In this document: positions 1-10,699 of the stretch, one piece after another
Position numbering within the stretch: position 1 is the first letter of the stretch
Layout of the letters: every line of letters starts with the position of its first letter
Assembly: GCF_000143415.4 (NCBI RefSeq)
Contig: NW_003314276.1
Span: 2,562,184 to 2,626,183, forward strand
Length of the DNA stretch: 64,000 nucleotides
Reading direction: 5' to 3'
Source: Selaginella moellendorffii
Taxonomy: Eukaryota > Streptophyta > Lycopodiopsida > Selaginellales > Selaginellaceae
The notes under the pieces: generated by a model
Told to the model about the DNA's origin: nothing
Database searches by the model: none
The model's input: only the letters and a program-made list of their open reading frames with translations
Position numbers and translations under genes: made by a program

Positions 1-2917
1 TCTAACACTTTCATTGATATTTGATATATAACAAATTTTTCATTATATATAAGGATGCAATTAACTTTCTTTTGCCTCATCATCAACATGTTGATTTCTT
101 TTATGCTTCCTCCTATATTGGTATTGTAGGGAAAATTCACCTTGCATATTTGAGCCATGGCTTCTGCATAGTTAGGGAGACTTCCAAAGCCTCTAATTCT
201 AGAAACTCCAGGTGATTGTGATCTATGAAACAGAACTAAATATATATTAAAATTTTAATAGACATAATTTACCTCTTTGAGGTTGGAAGCAACTCATGAA
301 ATCCTTTGAGCTGGCATTTGAAGAAATGATGTTCTTCAATAGCAAACACCAACTTACTAGAGTCATGTGTTACCTCCACTATAGAACTGCTACCTGCTGT
401 GCAATCAATCACAACACCAACTGGTGGGCAATAGAGCTTAAGCAAAACTTGCATCACCAATGGAGTTTGAAATCAACACCCTGGAAATGTGTTGCGGATC
501 TGTTCATCCAGAAGGTTGGGTATGATGTTAGTGGAACTATCGTACCCAGACAAAACACATGTTACACATTTGCTATCATGAAACCCATCATGTGTGTTTC
601 TACAGAAGGTATGATAGGTCTACATCATAACCTGGAAAATAAAAAAGTTCAAAAATTAGATAAAAATACAAAATATATACTCACCTTTTCAGGCTTCTCT
701 TGGATGCCCTTTATATTGACACCAATAGGATCCATAATGCACCCGAATGAGAATGACTTTAATGAACTTCTGCTGCATACATCATAAGCTCATATATTCA
801 GTTGGGGTCATTCGGTAAGATGAAGATGATATGGCCAACTTCGAACATAAGTGCTTCAGACAAGAGGAATGTATTGCTCTTTTGCTTACCTCGAGGTTGA
901 TATGATATTTTGTGAACCACTTAATCATTGTTACTTATTGGTGGAATCTGATCTGGATCTTGGTTGTTTGATGGTTGAACTAGAGCTTGATTTTGTCTAT
1001 CTGGTGGTGGAATGCAAACTTGATATGGAGCTTCCTCATCCTCATCTCTATCATCACTTGCATTATCATCATTGTCAACATTGATAACTTCTTTTTGGTC
1101 TAGTGTAGAGGTTTCCTTCCCTAGGAGCTTTAACTTCCAGGGGCAATTTATCTTCTGTGCTTTTAGAATTCTTGCAAACATTGTTGGGTACATTCCTCTA
1201 TCCCTTACACCTTTTGCAACAAGTCGAGTGTAAATTGGTGCCTTAAATGGCATGCCTCTATATCAAAGATACTTGTAAATAATATATAATTAAAAAAAAA
1301 TTTAGAAATCATGTTATACCTATAAGTTGTATGTTGCATGAAATAAGGCTGACCATATTGGCAATCATAAATTGTTGTGCTTATAGACTTCTCAGGCAGC
1401 CAGCCCTCTTTAATCCCTTCTAATGATGTGTTAATGTAGGTGTCAAAAGAATGTGCCATTTGGATTGTCACCAATGTGTGGTGCCAAGAACTTCTCACCT
1501 TTACTTATAGTTTGCATGATATAGACAACCCTTCTCATCATATTCTCAAATAGTTCTAATAGTTCTATCTTTCTGTTCATCAAGCAAAATTAAAGAACTT
1601 TAGAGTCTTTATCTATTGCTTATATGGAAACTTTGATTTTGCAATATTGTAAATCATATCATCTGGAGTTTTGTTCATTGCAAAAGTAACATATGCATAA
1701 TTGAGGAAAATGAAATGTGATAAGAAACTTACATTCATAAAAAGAAATTTCAACTATAATCTCTAGCCACTCCTTTAGCCTATGATTGTTTATAGTGCAT
1801 ATTAGTTTCTTCAACTTTGAAGACTTTGCATGCTAAATTTTGTGCTCAATTTATATAAACTCAACTAAGAGCTCTTCCCAACTCTTCTCCAGATATGCAA
1901 GTTCGTAAGCATCTTGCTTAACCTTCACCAAAGGCTAAAAAACAAAACAAAAAGAGAGGCCCTTATAAAGTGAAAGGGAAATATATACCTTACACCACAT
2001 ATTGAGCATAAAACTAATTTGGTTGTTAAACTAGCCTTGCAATGAATATTGATATGTTTCTAGTCTCTTTTTGCAATCCAAGAACAATAGAGATCATTAT
2101 CGTCACACCCATGATTGTGAATAGCTAGGATTATATTTAGAGGAGGAAGTCTCTAGAATTTGATAACATACTTATCAGACATTCTAAGACTTGACAACTT
2201 GTAGGGACAATACTCCAAATTATTAATGGTAACCACTGATATGGGGCTTAGATGAAGTGTATTAACGATTATTTTTGCGATGATCCCGTTTACCATATTA
2301 ACATTCCAATCAGCCATGTCTACATGAGAGGACCTCTGGATATTAACAGACTTATCTTGGCTTACCAAAAGATCAATGCATAAGTTTTATAATTTTACCT
2401 CTAACTCCATTTTAACTTGTTTTGTCATATTTAAATGCAAGCTTGGGCAGTTTACTATTCAAAAGCAAAACCTTATCCATGATATCTCAATTTTTGGTAT
2501 ACTTGAGTGAGGATGACATTTGCCAACATTATGGTAATGATCTCGCAACATTTGTTTGGCACTTATGCACTTGACATGATAGTACAACTTATTCTGTTTG
2601 AACAAGTTGTATATTTCCAGATTGACATACTTAAATGCTATGCACACAAGGTTCATCTATTGCAAATAGCAGAAGGGGATTTCTTTGATCAAATCACAAG
2701 GGCTTGGCCACTTGAGCGCTTCAAGTGTTTGGTGAATTACTTTTTCCCTTGTTTGCATAACAGTCTTTTGGAGGCGCTTGTCCACTATGTTGTCAAGAAG
2801 GTCTGCAACTCTTTCAACTCTAGGCTTGTAACTCTTTCAGCTTTAGGCTGTTTCTCAAGTTCCTTATCATAAACATCACTAGATTGCCCAACTTCAAGGA
2901 TTTGTGCTGGTAGTGGG
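1..2917. other. AT-rich region with decayed, unrecognised ORF remnants
   Basis: No gene can be supported here. Several short open frames exist; the longest run on the minus strand at about 921-1253 and 1205-1498. They are broken by stops, lie in AT-rich DNA and resemble nothing I can name. The Asp/Asn-rich end of the 921-1253 frame and the neighbouring 1205-1498 frame could be one old minus-strand ORF of a mobile element, but no catalytic motif is visible. The region ends exactly at the target-site duplication of the TRIM that starts at 2918. Confidence 0.35.
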
Positions 2918-3112
2918 TGTAAGCTTCTGAGTTTGGACTTTCCGGGATGTTACCCAACCCAGTACTATTCAAACCCAAGGACGCTTAACCCCAAATATCC
3001 TAAGACCTTTAACCAATTGGGAAAGGGGGTGCACTTTCATTCATGGGCCCTTTCCCTTTATATTTGAACCCTTATGGATCGCCTCTCAAGTCGTTCTTTT
3101 TAGTTGTTTGCA
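2918..3112 (-). repeat. LTR (3' copy in element orientation) of TRIM-A copy 1
   Basis: The left LTR, 195 bp, starts TGTAAGC and ends TTTGCA. It pairs with 3320-3512. It contains a run resembling the other family A LTRs, with a conserved stretch reading gggccctttccctttatat. Confidence 0.85.
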
Positions 3113-3319
3113 ATCCACCACACTTCCTTACAAGTTCACGCCCACGTGAACGAAAATTGAGAGCTGTAGCTCTCCTGAGAGCCTTGCTCTCTTCACACCC
3201 TACCCCTCAAGTCAAGCCTAGCCAGAGCATACTGGACCCATGCCAGATGTCAATCAACATGTGGTGTGATTCCCCTAGCCAGCCAACAGAGTCGGACTCG
3301 AGACCCTTCTGATACCAAA

Positions 3320-3512
3320 TGTAAGCTTCTGAGTTTGGACTTCCTAGGAGGTCACCCAGCCCAAACTAATCAAACCCAAAGACGCTTAACCCCAAATATC
3401 CCAAAACCCTTAACTGATTAGAAAAGGGGTGCACTTTTATTCATAGGCCCTTTCCCTTTATATTTGAACTTTTATGGATTGCCTCTTGAGTCATTTTCTT
3501 TAGTTGCTTACA
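3320..3512 (-). repeat. LTR (5' copy in element orientation) of TRIM-A copy 1
   Basis: The right LTR, 193 bp, starts TGTAAGC and ends GCTTACA. The tRNA-Met-type primer binding site abuts it at 3301-3319 on the minus strand. Confidence 0.85.
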
Positions 3513-3527
3513 GTGGGACAGTGAAGA

Positions 3528-3700
3528 GTAAAGGTGGAAGTGGCAGTGGTGATGGTGGGGGTGGTGGTGGTGGCGGCAGAAGCAGAGGCAATAGTGGTAG
3601 TGGTGGTGGTGATGGCAATGGTGGTGGTGGAGGTGGTGATGGTGGTGGTGGAGATGGTGATAGTGGAGGCGATGGTGGTGGAGGTAGTGGATCTCTAAGC
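3528..3700 (+). repeat. GGT/GGN-rich microsatellite (Gly-rich reading)
   Basis: About 170 bp consists mainly of GGT, GGA and GAT triplets on the plus strand. It reads as poly-Gly/Asp/Ser in one frame and as poly-His or poly-Pro in complementary frames. These open frames follow from the triplet repeat and are not evidence of a gene. It lies 16 bp right of TRIM-A copy 1 and about 80 bp left of the 96-bp array. Confidence 0.75.
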
Positions 3701-3782
3701 AATTGTGTCTATATTGATGTGTCAATGGACATGTCAATTGTAATGTCATCATTAGTGCTAAATTGAACTTCTTGTGTTTTCT

Positions 3783-4339
3783 TGGCTTTGTCATTCAAAT
3801 AACCTCAGCCCCATGGGCGGCCAAAGTGCCTGAGATGGCTGGCCTGAGCTCCACATCAAGCACTTCGGCTGCTCAAGGGGATGAGGTTATTCAAATAACC
3901 TTGGCCCCTCGAGCAGCCAAAGTGCTCGAGGTGGCCGGCTTGAGCTCAACCTTAGGCAGTTTGGCTGCCTGAGGGGCCGAGGTTATTCAAATAACCTCGG
4001 CCCCTCGGGTGGCCAAACTGCCTAAGGTGGCTAGCTTGAGCTTAACCTCTGGCAGTTTGGCTCCCCGAGGGGCCGAGGTTATTCAAATAACCTCGGCCCC
4101 TCGGGTGGCCAAACTGCCTGAGGTGGCCAGCCTAAGCTCAACCTCTAGCACTTTGGCTGCCCGAGGGGCCAAGGTCATTCAAATAACCTCAACCCCTCAA
4201 GTGGCCAAAGTGAATGAGGTGGCCAACCCAAGCTCAACCTTGGGCACTTTGGCTGCCAGAGGGGTTAAGTTTATTCAAATAACCTTGGCCCCTCAGGCAG
4301 CCAGAGTGCCTAAGGTGGCTGGCCCCAACTCGACCTTAG
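3783..4339 (+). repeat. 96-bp tandem array, left part
   Basis: A marker word, attcaaataacc, recurs at 3793, 3889, 3985, 4081, 4177 and 4273, exactly 96 bp apart each time. Most units contain an inverted repeat centred on this word: GGGGCCGAGGTTATT, 2 bp, then its complement. As 96 is a multiple of 3, the array reads as a 32-residue protein repeat (core VIQIT-AP--AKVPEVA) open from 3763 to 3972 and from 4009 to 4398, with one TGA between. The array continues at 9929 beyond the inserted retrotransposon. It could be a satellite-like repeat or a decayed repeat protein; no start signal or host gene is visible. Confidence 0.85.
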
Positions 4340-4726
4340 TGTCAAGACCCCCAACAAGATCAAGACTGGAAAATCCAAAAGACAAAGAGAAAAGCTAGTG
4401 GAAACAAAGAAAAGGCCTTAGACTGGTGTTGATTCAGATTGTGGAGAAATGGAACAAGGCTAATCTATATATACTATAGGTTGATGAAGCTCCACCACTC
4501 TTGGATCGAGGACAGCCTAAATATAGCTGAGGTCGAGGAGGTGCCACATCATCATCAGGAATGTGGCTCAAGACTCAGGAATCATATAGGAAATCAGAGA
4601 GTCAGGAATAGGGAAGAGTCTCGAGAGTCAGGAATAGGGAAGTGTCTCGAGAATCAGGAATGTGGTCTACAAGTCAGGAATCCAGCAAGATTCAGGAATG
4701 TGGTATGAATTGGGGGATTCCTGACA
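4340..4726 (-). repeat. 3' LTR of element 1
   Basis: 387 bp, TGTCAAGACC...GATTCCTGACA. It is the left LTR on the plus strand and the 3' LTR for the minus-strand element. It ends in a short inverted repeat (TGTCA/TGACA). Confidence 0.92.
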
Positions 4727-4859
4727 GCACCCCCTCCTCAAGAACGAGTGGAACGAGGACGTGAATGAGAACGAAGAGGAGGATGAGATGGGTAGCGAGG
4801 GATGGGAGATGGAGAAAAAGAATGAGGACTGGGATGAGAAGGATAGCGGCAGTGGAAGT

Positions 4860-7800
4860 CCTGAACAAGGTCAAGAGAATGAATCAGGTTGTCCGCAGGT
4901 TCTCAAGTGTGTTTTTCAAGTCCATAACCCTTCCAGTCGACCAGATAGTAGAGTTTAGACCATGAGATCTTGGAATCAAGGATGTCTTGAACCTCGTACT
5001 CAGACCCATCCTCGAGATACACTGGTGGAGCCGATTTGGAATAGGACTGGGAATATAAGGCTCAAGAAGAGAGGAGTGAAAAACGAGGTGAATTTGATAG
5101 GAGGAGGGAAGTGCAAGGTGATAAGTAACAGGATTAATGATAGTAGTGATAGGGAAAGGACCGAGGCATTTGAAATCGAGTTTGGGACATGGCTTAGTGG
5201 TGGAGATGTTTCGCCTGAGGAGCCAGACTTTATCCCCAATATTGTAAGGGGGACAATCCTGATGATGGGCATTGGAAAATGTTTTGTGAGATTCCTGAGC
5301 ACGATAGAGGTGGAAGGAGATGGAGTTGTGGATTTCCTGGAGGTTGGAGACAAATGTCTCAGAGCAGGGATTTGAATGAGAGGATTCGGATGGAGAAGGA
5401 AGTGAGAGATTGAATCGGGGATTTCGGCCAGAGTTTGCAAAGAAGGGGGAAACTCGAAGAGAGGAGTGAACAAAGTTGTTATAGGAGAACTCCGCAAGGG
5501 GAAGGATATCGGACTAGTCATCCTGATGATAGTTGATGAAGCACCTCAAGAATTATTCTAACGTCTGAATCGTTCGTTCGGACTATCCATCAGTTTGAGG
5601 ATGATACGCCGAAGAGAGGTTGGCCTTCACTCCAAGCAGTTGCAAAAACCATTGCCAGAAATGAGAGATGAACTGAGGTCCCCAATCCAAAACCACATCT
5701 GCAGGAATTCCATGAAGTCGGAAAATTTCTCTGAATACCAGTTTTGCCATGTCCTCGCCCGAATACTCCTTGGTACACGGCAGGAAGTGCGCCATCTTTG
5801 TGAAGCGATCCACCACGACTAAAATGCTGTTGAAGCCTCCAGAACTGGGAAGATCACTCAAGAAATCCATGGAGATGGATTCCCAAGGACCTGAAGGGAC
5901 CGGGAGGGAATGAAGCAAACCTAAAGGAAGGTGGCGAGGTACCTTATTTCAAGCACAAGTGTCACAGGAGGTAACAAAAGTTTTGATGTAGTCATCCATG
6001 TAAGGCCACTAAAAGTCCCGTGTAACCAGCTCATAGGTCTTTGCAATGCCGAAGTGACCAGCAGTCAGGCTATCGTGGCACGCCATCAGGACCAACCTTC
6101 GAGCATCACCTTTAGGAACTTAAACCTGCTCCCCACGGTACAACAAACCATCTAAGAACTTGAACTCATCAAATCGCCGGCAGTCAAGAGTCACTGGGTG
6201 TCTAGCCTGAAGATGGGGGAAAATGTCACTGGCAAGGTCATCGGATTGAAGATCGTTTCTGATCACATCCATCAAGGAGGAGTCCTGAGGGGCCAAAGAA
6301 ATTGCCATAACTTGAAGCCGATCAGGACCAAGGATAACTTGATCCTATTGATCAAAGGCAGGATTACCAGGCTTGAGACTAAGATAGGAGTGCCTTGAAA
6401 GAGCATCAAGAAGGCCTTGAAGCTTTCCAGGTCTGTACTTGATAACAAAATCAAACTGACTCAGGAGTTGTGCCCACCTTGCTTGATGACGGCTCAAAAC
6501 TCGGGAAATGGCAAAGTACTCGAGATTTTTATGATCCGTCTAGATTGTTTTTTGATGGCCCGCCCCCTCCAAGAAATGGTGCCACTCTCCAAAGGAATCC
6601 ACGATGGCAAAGAGCTCCTTGTCGTGGATTTCGTAATTGATCTCCGCAGGCTGGAATTTCCGAGAATGGAAAGCGACCGGATGAAGTTCATGATCCGCTC
6701 TGAGTTGAGACAGCACAGCACCAATGGCAAAGTCAAAGGTGTCAGCCTCGATGAAGAAAGGTTGTGAGGGATTAGCGTGGATCAAGACGGGAGCAGAGCT
6801 GAAGGCCGTCTTGAGTGTGCCGAAGGCCTGCTAGGCAGCAGCAGATCAAGAGAAGGGAACATCCTTGCGAGTGAGATGCGTGAGAGGAAGGACAATGTCA
6901 GAGTAGTGATCAATGAATTTGTGGTAGAAGTTAGCGAAGCCAAGGAAAACCTGAACGTCCGACATTGATTGTGGAGGCTCCCATTCGAGAATAGTCTTGA
7001 CTTTGGCAGGATCCATCTTGATACTCTCAGGAGTGACAATGTACCCAAGGAACTCCATAGACTGCTAATTGAAGGAACATTTCTCAAGCTTCACGTATAG
7101 GCCGTGTTCTCACAGCTTCGCCAACACCTTGCGTACATGTTCATCGTGCTCCTCCTGAGTTTTTGAGTAGATGAGGATGTTATCGAGGTAAACGATCACC
7201 ATCTGATCAAGAAACTCCCGAAAGACATCGTTTGCCATGTGTTGGAAAACTGCTGGAGCATTTGTCAAGCCAAATGGCATGACAGTGTACTCGAAGTGGC
7301 CATAGGGGTTTGGAATGCAGTCTTCCATTCATCACAAGACCAGATCCAGATCAGGTTGTATGCTCCACGGAGGTCGATCTTGGTGAAGAAGCGGGCACTG
7401 CCGAGGCATTCCAACAGGTCCGAGATTAGGGGCAGTGGATAACGGTTTCGAATAGTCACCTTTTTCAAACCTTGGTAGTCGATGACTAGCCGCAAACTCC
7501 CATCCTTCTTCTTGACAAAGAAGACAGGCACTCCAGCTAGGGACTGTGAATGCTGAATGTACCCCGAGGCAAGGTTCTCATCCATGTACTCTTTAAGGGC
7601 CTTAAGCTCGGACGGGGACAACCCGTAGATAGGCCCCCACGGAGGTGACGCTCCTTCCTGTAAATCAATGGGACAGTCATAAGGCCGATGAATAGGCAGC
7701 ACACTAGCTTTTTTCTTGTCAAACACATCCCCAAAATCATGATACTTCTCAAGAAGACTGACAGGAGAAACATGCAAAGCAAAAAGGAAAATAGGTTCTT

Positions 7801-8620
7801 CATGAAGGAGTTCTTTCATAGTGATTGTGGAGATAGGAGGAGGCGTATGACTAAATGGAATGATGAGACAAGGATACTATCTAGTGTAAGATGGAAGAGA
7901 GGAAAAAGAAGAGGGTGAAAATTTCGTAGAGTCAAGAACGGAACCCCGATTTGAGTTTAGGGAACTTTTCCTGATTCGGACTCGATGAACAGCAGGGGAA
8001 GCCGTGGGAGATGGTGATGTGGGAGAGATGAGCTGTAATTCCTTTCCATCAGATCTGAGGCTGATATAGTTGGAACCATGGAAGACCGAGCACCACAGAG
8101 GAGGACTTGCTGTTGATGATGTTGAAGGCGATATCGGTGACGGTGGACTCGATGTGTACTTGAACGGGCAACGTTTCCCTAAGTCAAAAAGATGGAGACA
8201 CAAAATGCCCGCCGATGCCTTCAACCCTCAGATCCCGTATGGTAGAAGAAAGAGGAATGTGATGTCGGGCAGCAAAGTCTGTGTCCATGAAATAGGAAAT
8301 TTCACCCGAGTCCAGTAGTGCCAGTGCCTTGAGTCCTAATTGTCAGGTGAAAGAAAGGAGACATGGGACGTGGAAGTTGCGGGAATTGGTGGTGGCTTTG
8401 ATGAAAGGTGGTGAGGAGCTTGATAAAGAAGAAAAATGATTTTTATTCGAGGAGTCCAAACAGACAGCTCCTACTCTGTTTGGACAGGGTCGTTTCCCGA
8501 CTGCAACAAAGGTGGATTTTGAGGCAGAGTGAACTTGAGCAGTCGGGGAGGCTTCTTGGGACACATAGCTGCTTTGTGATTAGGAACAGCACAGTAGAGG
8601 CAAAGATTATGAGATATTCG
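4860..8620 (-). pseudogene. Broken pol of element 1: protease, RT, RNase H, integrase, chromodomain
   Basis: Reading leftward on the minus strand: a CCHC knuckle (C-LY-C....H....C) near 8560-8620; a protease-like stretch about 8050-8340; RT from about 7800 to 7100 ([25 protein letters not shown]); RNase H-type sequence about 6990-6540 (FIEADTFDFAIGAVLSQ, YEIHDKEL); integrase about 5918-5580 (MDFLSDLPSS, VVDRFTKMAHFLP, YHPQTDG), continuing in another frame to about 5350; and a chromodomain about 5030-4860 (YEVQDIL, YLVDWKGYG). Defects: several frame changes, the RT box reads YLDN instead of YxDD, and the conserved Trp of the chromodomain is a TGA at 4903-4905. It would have encoded the polyprotein for reverse transcription and integration. 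Confidence 0.85.
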
Positions 8621-8776
8621 ATGTTGCTTCTTAGCAGGACTCAAGTTCCCTTTGATGAGTCGGGGAGTACCAGAAATATCCATCGGGACCGGAGCAGTAG
8701 GTTTAGAAGTATGCCCCGAAGACTCAAGCTGGGATTCCTGAGTTTGGGACGGAAAAATAGCGGTGCGGCGACTTTC

Positions 8777-9442
8777 CTAATGATGCTCAAAGAGACGATT
8801 GTCACATCGAACAGCTTTGTTGATGGCGTCCGACAGGTCCTTCGGATCCTCCATGGTGAGCAACAAATCCTTGACACCGTTGTTGAGGTTGAAACGAAAT
8901 TGGTCAATCAGGGCCCGCTCATCCCACTGAGTGTCCAAGGCAAGGAGTTGGAACTCTGCAATGTAGATCGAGGCAGGACGAGACCCCTGAGAGAGATGTC
9001 TGATCTTTGTGGTAGCAGCCCAAACCCGATCCGTCTTGCCAAAACATGCTTCGAGCTTCTCTTTGAACAATTGAAGATCCATCAGCTCTGAAACCACGAC
9101 CCCTTTCATGCTCTTCTCCAGAAGAGGAGAAAACCATGACAAAGCTGCACCTTCAAGTAGCGTCCCAATTGCGCCGATTTGAGACTCGGGAGTGGGGTAC
9201 CGCTGATGTTGAAGTGCAAAGATCAGCTCCATCTGGTTTAGGAATCCGCAAAGCTCCGAACGCTTGCCTGAAAATTTCACTGGGAAACTCACCTTCGGTT
9301 CAGGAACTTTGCTGGATCCTTGAGCCGAAAGTGAAGCAAGCTCCTGCTGCATGCGAAGAAGGGTCACCTTCAGCTCGATATTCTCAGACTGGATTTTTGC
9401 AAGGACTTTGGCAAAGAAATCAGGATGGCTTGGAGACTCCAT
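8777..9442 (-). pseudogene. gag of element 1 (capsid-like, truncated frame)
   Basis: The open frame reads MESPSHPDFFAKVLAKI from the ATG at 9442. An upstream in-frame ATG at 9529 adds an unlikely hydrophobic leader. The frame contains the retrotransposon gag core (KFSGKRSELCGFLNQM, AALSWFSPLLE, FKEKLEACFGK). It ends at 8777, ahead of the CCHC knuckle, which now lies in another frame. It would form the virus-like particle. Assignment to gag is firm; the exact start is not. Confidence 0.8.
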
Positions 9443-9541
9443 TGGCAGAAAGAAAGAAAAGGGGGCAAAAAGGCAAAGACATTCAAACAATAAAAAATGA
9501 GCTAAAGGAAAAAAAATGAAAAAAAACAATCTGAATCAAAC

Positions 9542-9928
9542 TGTCAAGACCCCCAACAAGATCAAGACTGGAAAATGCAAAAGACAAAGAGAAAACCTAG
9601 TGGAAACAAAGAAGAGGCCTTAGGCTAGTGTTGATTCAGATTGTGGAGAAATAGAACAAGGTTAACCTATATATACTATAGGTTGATGAAGCTCCACCAC
9701 TCTTGGATCGAGGATGGCCTAAATATAGTTGAGGTCGAGGAGGTGCCACATCATCATCAGGAATGTGGCTCAAGACTTAGGAATCATATAGGAAATTAGA
9801 GAGTCAGGAATAGGGAAGAGTCTCGAGAGCCAGGAATAGAGAAGTGTCTCGAGAATCAGGAATGTGGTCTGTAGGTCAAGAATCTAGCAAGATTTTGGAA
9901 TGTGGTATGAATTGGGGGATTCCTGACA
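9542..9928 (-). repeat. 5' LTR of element 1
   Basis: 387 bp, same length as its partner at 4340-4726. On the minus strand it is followed directly (leftward from 9541) by gtttgattcag. This is not the usual initiator tRNA-Met primer site, so the primer used by this element is unclear. Confidence 0.9.
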
Positions 9929-10200
9929 CTTAGGTGGTTTGACTGCCCTAGGGGCTGAGGTTATTTAAATAACCTTGGCCCCTCGGGTGGCCAAAATGCC
10001 CGAGATGGCTGGCCCCAACTTGACCTTAGGTGGTTTGCCTACCCTAGGGGTAGAGGTTATTTAAATAACCTTGGCCCCTTAGGTGGCTAAAATGCTTTAG
10101 GTGGCTGGCCCCAACTGGACCTTAGGTGATTTGCCTGTCCTAGGGGCTGAGGTTATTTAAATAACCTTAGCCTCTCGAGTGGCCAAAGTGCCTGAGGTTG
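9929..10200 (+). repeat. 96-bp tandem array, right part
   Basis: Marker words (here atttaaataacc) occur at 9963, 10059 and 10155, again 96 bp apart. The first five bases are the TSD copy cttag. The single change C to T in the marker creates an in-frame TAA, so this half does not read through as protein. From about 10179 the sequence runs into a different repeat region. Confidence 0.85.
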
Positions 10201-10694
10201 AGCTCAGGCCAACGACAAAAGGTGATAGAAGCAAGAAGAAAAAAACATGGAAGCAATCAAATCAAAACTCACTCTTGGTGGATTTCTTGCACTCTCTCAC
10301 TCTCCTACTCTCAATCTCAACTCATGTTCACACTAGTGCATTCAAGCTCTTGCATTCTCCTGCACTTGATCTCTCCCACTTGTGTGCTCAATCTCTCAAT
10401 CTCTTACACACTCAATCCCTTAATCTCTTGCATGCTCAATCACTCGATTTCTTGATTAATCACTCAATCTCTTGTGCACTCAATCGCTCAATCTCTTGCA
10501 TGCTCAATCGCTCGATCTCTTGCGCACTTAATCGCTCCATCTCTTGCACGCTCAATCGCTCGATCTCTTGTGTGCTCAATCCCTCGATCTCTTGTGTGCT
10601 CAATCCCTTGATCTCCTTCATGCTCAATCCCTCGATCTCCTTCGTGCTCAATCCCTCGATCTTTCGTGCACTCCACTCACGGCACAAACAATAA
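10179..10694 (+). repeat. 24-bp tandem repeat with an open frame of 171 residues
   Basis: From about 10380 to 10670 a 24-bp unit (CTCAATCGCTCGATCTCTTG plus 4 bp) is repeated with variations, about ten times counting degenerate copies. As 24 is a multiple of 3, the plus strand reads an 8-residue repeat (LNRSISC-) and the minus strand an 8-residue repeat (EIERLSAQ); both are open. The plus-strand frame begins in the end of the 96-bp array with MAKVPEVELRP and has a Lys-rich stretch before the repeat. I regard it as a minisatellite. A real secreted or low-complexity protein cannot be excluded, but nothing supports one. Confidence 0.6.
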
Positions 10695-10699
10695 CTTAA

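Larger units (their letters stand above)
2918..3512 (-). mobile_element. TRIM family A, copy 1 (complete, with TSD)
   Basis: This is a 595-bp terminal-repeat retrotransposon in miniature. Two direct LTRs (2918-3112 and 3320-3512, about 194 bp each, TGTAAGC...GCA/ACA ends) flank a 207-bp non-coding interior. Read on the minus strand, the interior starts at 3319 with a primer binding site like TTTGGTATCAGA, complementary to the 3' end of initiator tRNA-Met. A perfect 5-bp target-site duplication, gtggg, lies at 2913-2917 and 3513-3517. It encodes no protein, so it must have been moved by the machinery of another element. Further copies are at 38619-39194, 43310-43505 (solo LTR) and 47091-47663. 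Confidence 0.9.
4340..9928 (-). mobile_element. Complete degenerate Ty3/gypsy chromovirus (element 1)
   Basis: This is a 5589-bp LTR retrotransposon on the minus strand with two 387-bp LTRs and a perfect TSD, cttag, at 4335-4339 and 9929-9933. A polypurine tract (GAGGAGGGGG on the minus strand, just right of 4726) precedes the 3' LTR. The interior runs gag, CCHC knuckle, protease region, reverse transcriptase, RNase H, integrase, chromodomain, which is the chromovirus order. The LTRs differ at about 22 of 387 positions by eye (about 94% identity), mostly transitions. Frameshifts, stops and a changed RT catalytic motif show it is dead. It inserted into the 96-bp array: removing the element plus one TSD copy restores the 96-bp spacing exactly. 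Confidence 0.92.

Noticed and set aside
269-460. Minus-strand VIDCTAGSS motif resembling a methyltransferase SAM loop
   Set aside because: A single short motif in a 63-residue frame, with no catalytic (D/N)PP(Y/F) box and no continuation.
3441-3794. Open frames with poly-His, poly-Pro or poly-Gly around the GGT repeat
   Set aside because: All frames of a GGN triplet repeat stay open on both strands; no start context, no domain and no continuation outside the repeat.
10380-10690. CRISPR-like array
   Set aside because: Units of 24 bp follow each other without unique spacers, and the window is plant nuclear DNA.
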